Positions 59,419 to 64,000 of a stretch of DNA of 64,000 bases are shown piece by piece. The DNA comes from Ruminococcus flavefaciens (GTDB lineage Bacteria > Bacillota > Clostridia > Oscillospirales > Ruminococcaceae), in assembly GCF_900119075.1 (NCBI RefSeq), contig NZ_FPIP01000002.1:124001-188000 (forward strand). The letters run 5' to 3'. Numbering within the stretch: the first letter of the stretch is position 1; every line of letters starts with the position of its first letter. Below the pieces are notes generated by a model, which was not told the DNA's origin, did not search any database, and saw nothing but the letters and a program-made list of their open reading frames with translations. The translations under genes and the position numbers were made by a program.

Positions 59419-60531
59419 ATGGACGAGAACACAAATGAAAATGCGATATACTGCGCTCATTGCGGTAGTATTATAACTGACGATGAGGATTACGAAACAG
59501 TTGGCGGTGCTCCTGTTTGTTCGGATTGCTACGAACGGCACACTACAACCTGTGAACGCTGCGGCTCAGCTATCTGGACAGACGATAGCTACGGCGATGA
59601 GTACACAACCTTGTGTGCATTATGCTACCATAATCATTACACTCGTTGTGTTTGCTGCGATGCGCTTTTGCACAATGATGACGCTTATCAAATTGAGGGA
59701 GACGATTACTGCGGAGAATGTTATCGGGATGAAACTGATAAAAATCGTTCGATACACGAGTACGGCTATAAACCCGAACCGATATTCTATGGCGATTCTG
59801 AGCGATTCTTTGGAGTTGAACTGGAAGTGGATGGTGCTGGCGGATACTCAGAAGATGCAGAAGCTATACTTGAGATTGCTAATGCTGACAAAGAGCACTT
59901 GTACATCAAACACGACGGCAGTCTCGATGAAGGGATGGAGCTGGTAACGCACCCAATGTCATTAGAATACCATAAGCAATTCTGCTGGCAGGAGATTATG
60001 AGTAAGGCGATCAGCATGGGATACCGCTCACACCAAACGAGTACGTGCGGACTTCATGTTCATATCAATCGCTCATGTTTAGGAGACACGCAGGAGGAAC
60101 AAGACCATGTTATTAGTCATATTCTGTATTTTGTTGAGAAAAATTGGAACGAACTTCTTAAATTCAGCCGCAGAAGCGAATATTCGATGAACCGCTGGGC
60201 CAGTCGATATGGGTATGAAAAGAGCGGCAGGGATATCCTTGAAAAAGCGAAAAAAGGCAATCTCGGACGATATGCGGCGGTGAATTTACAAAATTATAGC
60301 ACTGTGGAATTCCGCCTGTTCCGGGGAACATTGAAATACTCAACATTCATCGCAGCCCTCGAACTTGTTGATGAGATAATCACCCTTGCTATGACGCATA
60401 CAGAGGAGGGAATTGAGAAGCTGTCGTGGAGTGAGTTTGTTAACGCTATAGAAGCTCCCGAGCTTATAGGCTATCTCAAGGAGAGAAAATTATATATCAA
60501 TGAAGATGTTGAAGATCAGGAGGAATTATAA
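59419..60531 (+). CDS. Amidoligase with N-terminal zinc ribbons
   Basis: The 370-residue protein has three N-terminal Cys-pair modules (CAHCGSIIT...CSDCYERH, CERCGSAIW...CALCYHN, CVCCDALLH...CGECYRD) that should bind zinc, then an amidoligase_2 domain of the glutamine-synthetase fold: FGVELEVDGAGG, IKHDGSLDEGMELVTHP, TCGLHVHINRS, and YAAVNLQNYSTVEFRLFRGT. Family members are predicted to form amide bonds between peptides and amines using ATP. A class II glutamine amidotransferase gene follows, as in the amidoligase clusters described by Iyer and colleagues. Substrate is unknown. Confidence 0.88.
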   Translation: MDENTNENAIYCAHCGSIITDDEDYETVGGAPVCSDCYERHTTTCERCGSAIWTDDSYGDEYTTLCALCYHNHYTRCVCCDALLHNDDAYQIEGDDYCGECYRDETDKNRSIHEYGYKPEPIFYGDSERFFGVELEVDGAGGYSEDAEAILEIANADKEHLYIKHDGSLDEGMELVTHPMSLEYHKQFCWQEIMSKAISMGYRSHQTSTCGLHVHINRSCLGDTQEEQDHVISHILYFVEKNWNELLKFSRRSEYSMNRWASRYGYEKSGRDILEKAKKGNLGRYAAVNLQNYSTVEFRLFRGTLKYSTFIAALELVDEIITLAMTHTEEGIEKLSWSEFVNAIEAPELIGYLKERKLYINEDVEDQEEL

Positions 60532-60723
60532 ATGAAGAAACCGGAGATTATTCAGAAATTACCTAAGCTTCCATTATCAGAACTTGGCCACAGCGATGTA
60601 CAGGTCATATTACGTCTCATAACGATCCTTGCTGCCACACATCTTGCAAGCAAGGTGAATCGTGTTATCAAGAATATTAACAAACTTGAACGTCCCGAGG
60701 ATGTTTTTAAGTATCTGAAATGA
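60532..60723 (+). CDS. Small protein in the amidoligase operon
   Basis: The 63-residue protein begins immediately after the amidoligase stop, with AGGAGG upstream, and reads MKKPEIIQKLPKLPLSELGH through helical sequence to EDVFKYLK. No family was recognised. It may be the peptide substrate or a structural partner for the amidoligase, but there is no direct evidence. Confidence 0.65.
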   Translation: MKKPEIIQKLPKLPLSELGHSDVQVILRLITILAATHLASKVNRVIKNINKLERPEDVFKYLK

Positions 60724-60739
60724 AGAGGAGGTAATATAT

Positions 60740-61729
60740 ATGTGTAGCCTTTACGGTTGGTTGGACTACCAAGGCGTAGTACCTCATAAAATACTAAAAA
60801 AGCTTACCCAATCCTTAGCTAATGCAGCGGAGGAGCGTGGGACGGACGCCACTGGCATCTCATACATAAAGGACGGAAAGGTAATTATTTTCAAACGTCC
60901 CAAGGCGGCGCATAAGCTTCATCTTAGTCCACCAGAGGGTACAAGAGTGGTGATGGGGCATACGCGTCTCAGTACACAAGGCAGCGAAAAGAACAACCAG
61001 AACAACCACCCGTTTCTCGGAAAAACAAGCGAAAAAACTTGGAGTCTGGCACACAACGGCTGCCTGTCCAATGACCGTTCTCTGCGCAAGGAGAAGCAGC
61101 TCCCTATAACAGAAATAGAGACAGACTCATTCATAGCTGTGCAGCTTATCGAGTCAAAGGACAAGCTCGACTTTGATTCTTTGAGATACATGGCAGAAGC
61201 TGTGCACGGCAGCTTTACTTTTAGTTTGTTGGATGAGGACAATTCACTTTACTTTGTCAAAGGCAATAATCCTTTATGCCTGCTTCATATTAAGTCACTG
61301 GGGCTATATGTTTATGCTTCGACAGAATCCATTATGAAGGCGGCATTACGCCGCCTTGGTTTTAATAAGTTTGACGCAGAAAAAGTTGAGGTTGATGATG
61401 GTGATATCTTAAAAATTGACAGGTATGGTGATATTACTCGTTCGCAGTTCACGCCTGCTCCGAGCTACAGCTATTTTTCACGGAGCAAGTGGTGGTACGG
61501 AGACTATGAGGACTATTATACAACTTATGAAGAGACGCTTATCGAGATGGCACATTGTTTCGGCGCTGACGAGAATGATGTTATATTGCTTCTGGATTAT
61601 GGGTACAGTGCAGACGAAGTCGAAGAGCTTCTACTGGATACAGCAGCATTTCAGGAAACGGTTAGAGAAGTAAAATTTGTAGAGGGTGAAGAACTATATA
61701 GCAGTTATTGCTGCGGAGGTGTCTTCTGA
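60740..61729 (+). CDS. Class II glutamine amidotransferase
   Basis: The 329-residue protein is an Ntn-type glutaminase: Cys2 (MCSLYGWLDYQ) is the nucleophile, then AAEERGTDATGISY, GHTRLSTQGSEKNNQNNHPF and LAHNGCLSN follow the class II (PurF/AsnB-like) pattern. It releases ammonia from glutamine. A C-terminal region of about 110 residues is Tyr/Asp/Glu-rich and of unknown fold. Ammonia may serve the amidoligase two genes upstream, in keeping with the family pairing known from mobile elements. It overlaps the integrase start (ATGA). Confidence 0.9.
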   Translation: MCSLYGWLDYQGVVPHKILKKLTQSLANAAEERGTDATGISYIKDGKVIIFKRPKAAHKLHLSPPEGTRVVMGHTRLSTQGSEKNNQNNHPFLGKTSEKTWSLAHNGCLSNDRSLRKEKQLPITEIETDSFIAVQLIESKDKLDFDSLRYMAEAVHGSFTFSLLDEDNSLYFVKGNNPLCLLHIKSLGLYVYASTESIMKAALRRLGFNKFDAEKVEVDDGDILKIDRYGDITRSQFTPAPSYSYFSRSKWWYGDYEDYYTTYEETLIEMAHCFGADENDVILLLDYGYSADEVEELLLDTAAFQETVREVKFVEGEELYSSYCCGGVF

Positions 61730-62904
61730 TGAGCAAAAACGGGAACGGAGATGGCAGTATCTATAAGGACAAAAAGGGACGGTGGCGCGGACAGGTGAAT
61801 CTGCCGTCGGCTGACGGCAAGGTAAGGCGAAAATACTTCTACGGGCAGACGAGAAAGGAGGTAGCTGACAAAGTCGCCGAACTGATGAGCCAGATAAAAA
61901 GCAATACTTATGTTGAGCCATGCAAGGTCACTCTTTATGAGTGGCTTTGCGAATGGCTGGAGATATATTGCAAGCCTGAACTCCGCATGACCACATATGT
62001 CAACTATGAGCTGTATATCCATAAGCACATCAAGGATTCCATTGGAAGATACAGGCTTAGCGAGCTGACTACTGCGAAATTTCAGCAGTACTATAACGAA
62101 AAAGCTAAGAACGGGCGCCTTGACGGTAAAGGCGGCATGAATCCCAAGTCACTGCGCAATATGCATAATATGCTCCATAAGGCGCTGGATCAGGCGGTAA
62201 ACATGGATATGATGCTGAAAAATCCTACGACATATGCAGTTCTGCCAAAGTACCCAAAAAAGGAAATGCGCTTCTTTACTGTTGAGGAGCAGAAACAGCT
62301 ACAGGAAGCTATAAAGGGTGACAGGCTTGAAATGCCTATACTTATAGCGCTGTATACGGGTGTCAGACAAGGTGAGCTTCTTGGCTTGAAATGGAAGTAT
62401 GTGCACCTTGACTTGAAAGGGGAGAGCTATATACGCATAGTTGAGACTATCAACCGAGTCAAGAATACAGATCCGAGTATACCTACAAAAACGGTTCTTG
62501 TAGTGAACAGACCTAAAACCACTCACTCTATGCGTACCATACCGCTTCTGCCGAATATTGCAAGGCGTTTAGCGGAATACAAGGCGGAGCAGGAGCGCAT
62601 AAGGAAAGAAAAGGGCTTCCCATATAATGATTATGTGTTTACTGCGACTAATGGTATGGTGCTTGATCCGAGGGACTTCCAAAGAGATTATAAGCTGTTG
62701 CTGAAACGTAATGGCATACGGGAAATAAACGTACACGGACTAAGGCATACTTTTGCCACAAGAGCTCTGGAGTCGGGAATGTCGCCTAAAACTCTTTCTA
62801 AGATATTAGGCCACAGCAGTGTAGGTTTTACGCTTGATACCTACGCTCATGTCACCGATGAACTCAAAGCCGAGGAAATGGCAGGAATGAACGAGTTTTT
62901 ATGA
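61729..62904 (+). CDS. int: Tyrosine recombinase/integrase
   Basis: The 391-residue protein has an N-terminal MSKNGNGDGSIYKDKKGRWR arm-binding domain, a core-binding domain near 65-165 and a catalytic domain with TGVRQGELLGLKW, HGLRHTFATRALE, ILGHSSVGFTLDTYAHV (Tyr nucleophile). It is of the Tn916/phage type. It starts within the stop of the amidotransferase gene and ends the operon. Its sequence is distinct from the other integrase at 53661, although both begin MSKxGNGxG, so two elements of different history lie side by side. Confidence 0.93.
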   Translation: MSKNGNGDGSIYKDKKGRWRGQVNLPSADGKVRRKYFYGQTRKEVADKVAELMSQIKSNTYVEPCKVTLYEWLCEWLEIYCKPELRMTTYVNYELYIHKHIKDSIGRYRLSELTTAKFQQYYNEKAKNGRLDGKGGMNPKSLRNMHNMLHKALDQAVNMDMMLKNPTTYAVLPKYPKKEMRFFTVEEQKQLQEAIKGDRLEMPILIALYTGVRQGELLGLKWKYVHLDLKGESYIRIVETINRVKNTDPSIPTKTVLVVNRPKTTHSMRTIPLLPNIARRLAEYKAEQERIRKEKGFPYNDYVFTATNGMVLDPRDFQRDYKLLLKRNGIREINVHGLRHTFATRALESGMSPKTLSKILGHSSVGFTLDTYAHVTDELKAEEMAGMNEFL

Positions 62905-62916
62905 TGAGGATAATGT

Positions 62917-62945
62917 AAGCCGCACTGAAAAGTGCGGCTTTATCC
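62917..62945 (+). terminator. Terminator of the amidoligase-integrase operon
   Basis: AAGCCGCACT/AGTGCGGCTT with a GAAA tetraloop starts 13 bp after the integrase stop and is followed by TATCC. Confidence 0.75.
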
Positions 62946-63133
62946 TTGATTTTGTTATGTAAATGGAAAAGTTTCAATTGTCAAAGTGCTCTATGAGAAG
63001 CACTTTTTTTGTGCCAAATAACCATTTTTATTATATATAGAGCAATAATAATAAAATATTCACAAAATGCAGAAAATAAAATGTTATAATTGTATAAAGC
63101 ATATTATTGGCTTTAAGCGGAAAGGGTGTTCTT

Positions 63134-64000
63134 ATGAAAAAACATAAAGTATTATCATGTATTATATCGGCGGCTTTATCCTTCAATATACCTGTAAACT
63201 GCCTGACAGTTTCACAGCCTGTTTTTGCTGAAACAGCAGCAGAGTCGGCCGACATCAGCGGCAGCGAGTATGTCGGCACTGAACACGCATACGATCCGCT
63301 GGCAGAGCTGGAAGCTGAGGAGGCGGAGAAGAAATACAGAGAAAATGCCGATATAGAAGCAAACAAGGTTCTTTTCTCGGTGATCGGCAATAAGGACGGA
63401 TATCTTGATGATAGCAGTGATATCTGCGGCAAATATGAGCTTCACAATATCACCATGATATACGAATCGGGTGAGAACGAGGTCTTTTACGAAGCTGAAA
63501 CTGCCTCTGATGATATCTGGAGTCTTGTGGACGAGCTCTGCGGTGACGAGAGCATTGCTTCGGCAGAGCCTGTCTTTGTGTGGAAGAAGTCCGCGATTGG
63601 CGAGGCTGTAGAGGTATCAGAGGAGGAGTTCAAGCGCGCTTCTCATTTTTCGCTTCTTGATACTGAGAATGTATGGAAAAGTCTGAAGAACAGCAGTGTG
63701 CCAGGTAAAGGCGTAGTTGTTGCTGTAATTGATACAGGTGTGGATTATAACCACAAGGACCTTGCCGACAACATCTGGACCAATCCAAATGAAACTCCCG
63801 GCAACGGCGTGGACGATGACGGCAATGGATATATCGATGATATCCACGGAATAAATGCTATATCATACAGCGGTGATCCTATGGACGACCACGGTCACGG
63901 TACTCATGTTGCAGGTGCTATAGCTATGACCGCAGGAAACGGCGGAGGTATAGGTCTTGCTTACGGAGCAAAGATAATGTGTATAAAAGCAGGCAGTGCC
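63134..64000 (+). CDS. Secreted subtilisin-like serine protease (cut at the window edge)
   Basis: The frame from ATG 63134 (AAAGGGTG upstream) runs to the window end: 289 codons. A signal peptide ends near VFAETAA (about residue 35). A propeptide-like region of about 155 residues follows, then an S8 domain starting at GKGVVVAVIDTGVDYNHKDL with the catalytic Asp, and DDHGHGTHVAGAIAM with the catalytic His. The catalytic Ser lies beyond 64000. The family secretes proteins for nutrient supply or processing; a dockerin may follow, but it is out of view. Confidence 0.9.
   Translation, partial: MKKHKVLSCIISAALSFNIPVNCLTVSQPVFAETAAESADISGSEYVGTEHAYDPLAELEAEEAEKKYRENADIEANKVLFSVIGNKDGYLDDSSDICGKYELHNITMIYESGENEVFYEAETASDDIWSLVDELCGDESIASAEPVFVWKKSAIGEAVEVSEEEFKRASHFSLLDTENVWKSLKNSSVPGKGVVVAVIDTGVDYNHKDLADNIWTNPNETPGNGVDDDGNGYIDDIHGINAISYSGDPMDDHGHGTHVAGAIAMTAGNGGGIGLAYGAKIMCIKAGSA

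Overview
The window reads as a chromosome segment of a cellulosome-building, spore-lineage Firmicute, most likely Ruminococcus flavefaciens or a close relative. The evidence is a GH5 cellulase with a Thr-rich linker and C-terminal dockerin, three more dockerin proteins, a spoIIAA-spoIIAB-sigF operon, and strong TTGACA-N17-TATAAT promoters with GGAGG ribosome sites. The organism is inferred from dockerin style only.

Positions 1-14750 are mostly core genome: a BofC-like protein, a flavin reductase boxed by a ~200 bp inverted repeat pair, an EFR1 ferredoxin/NCS2 purine permease/hpt operon, the sigF operon, a frameshifted SMI1/KNR4-like gene, the GH5 cellulase, lepA, hemW, a cupin plus three GNAT genes, and an initiator tRNA-Met.

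Positions 14750-31000 are accessory. They hold a four-gene unit of an ABC-type AAA ATPase and a PD-(D/E)XK-like protein (candidate defence system) behind a palindromic operator, an internal-dockerin protein, a GH18-dockerin protein, a run of single genes (DUF4253, KptA, a Cys-rich conserved protein, ADP-ribosylglycohydrolase, MATE pump), and several gene remnants.

Positions 30898-34988 form a 4.09 kb IS66-type transposon with matching terminal repeats and a perfect 8 bp target duplication. Its transposase genes are collapsed, and it carries a sensor with a degenerate GGDEF domain and a sugar-binding lipoprotein. It splits a gene whose two halves can be rejoined in frame; that gene is a partial tandem paralog of the neighbouring putative anti-sigma gene.

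Positions 35149-50200 return to ordinary genes: an ECF sigma/anti-sigma pair, a phosphatase, a Bce-like two-component/ABC module, a dockerin LRR protein, a methyltransferase, carbonic anhydrase, glycerate kinase, an AlkZ-related protein and an esterase/metallo-beta-lactamase fusion. Many genes end in copies of one dispersed terminator.

Positions 50200-62950 are mobile: a lone HerA/VirB4-like ATPase, an integrase-excisionase-relaxase-RHH module, an AAA/PD-(D/E)XK gene, and an operon of DUF960, Zn-ribbon amidoligase, a small protein, class II glutamine amidotransferase and tyrosine integrase. A secreted subtilisin-like protease is cut by the right edge.
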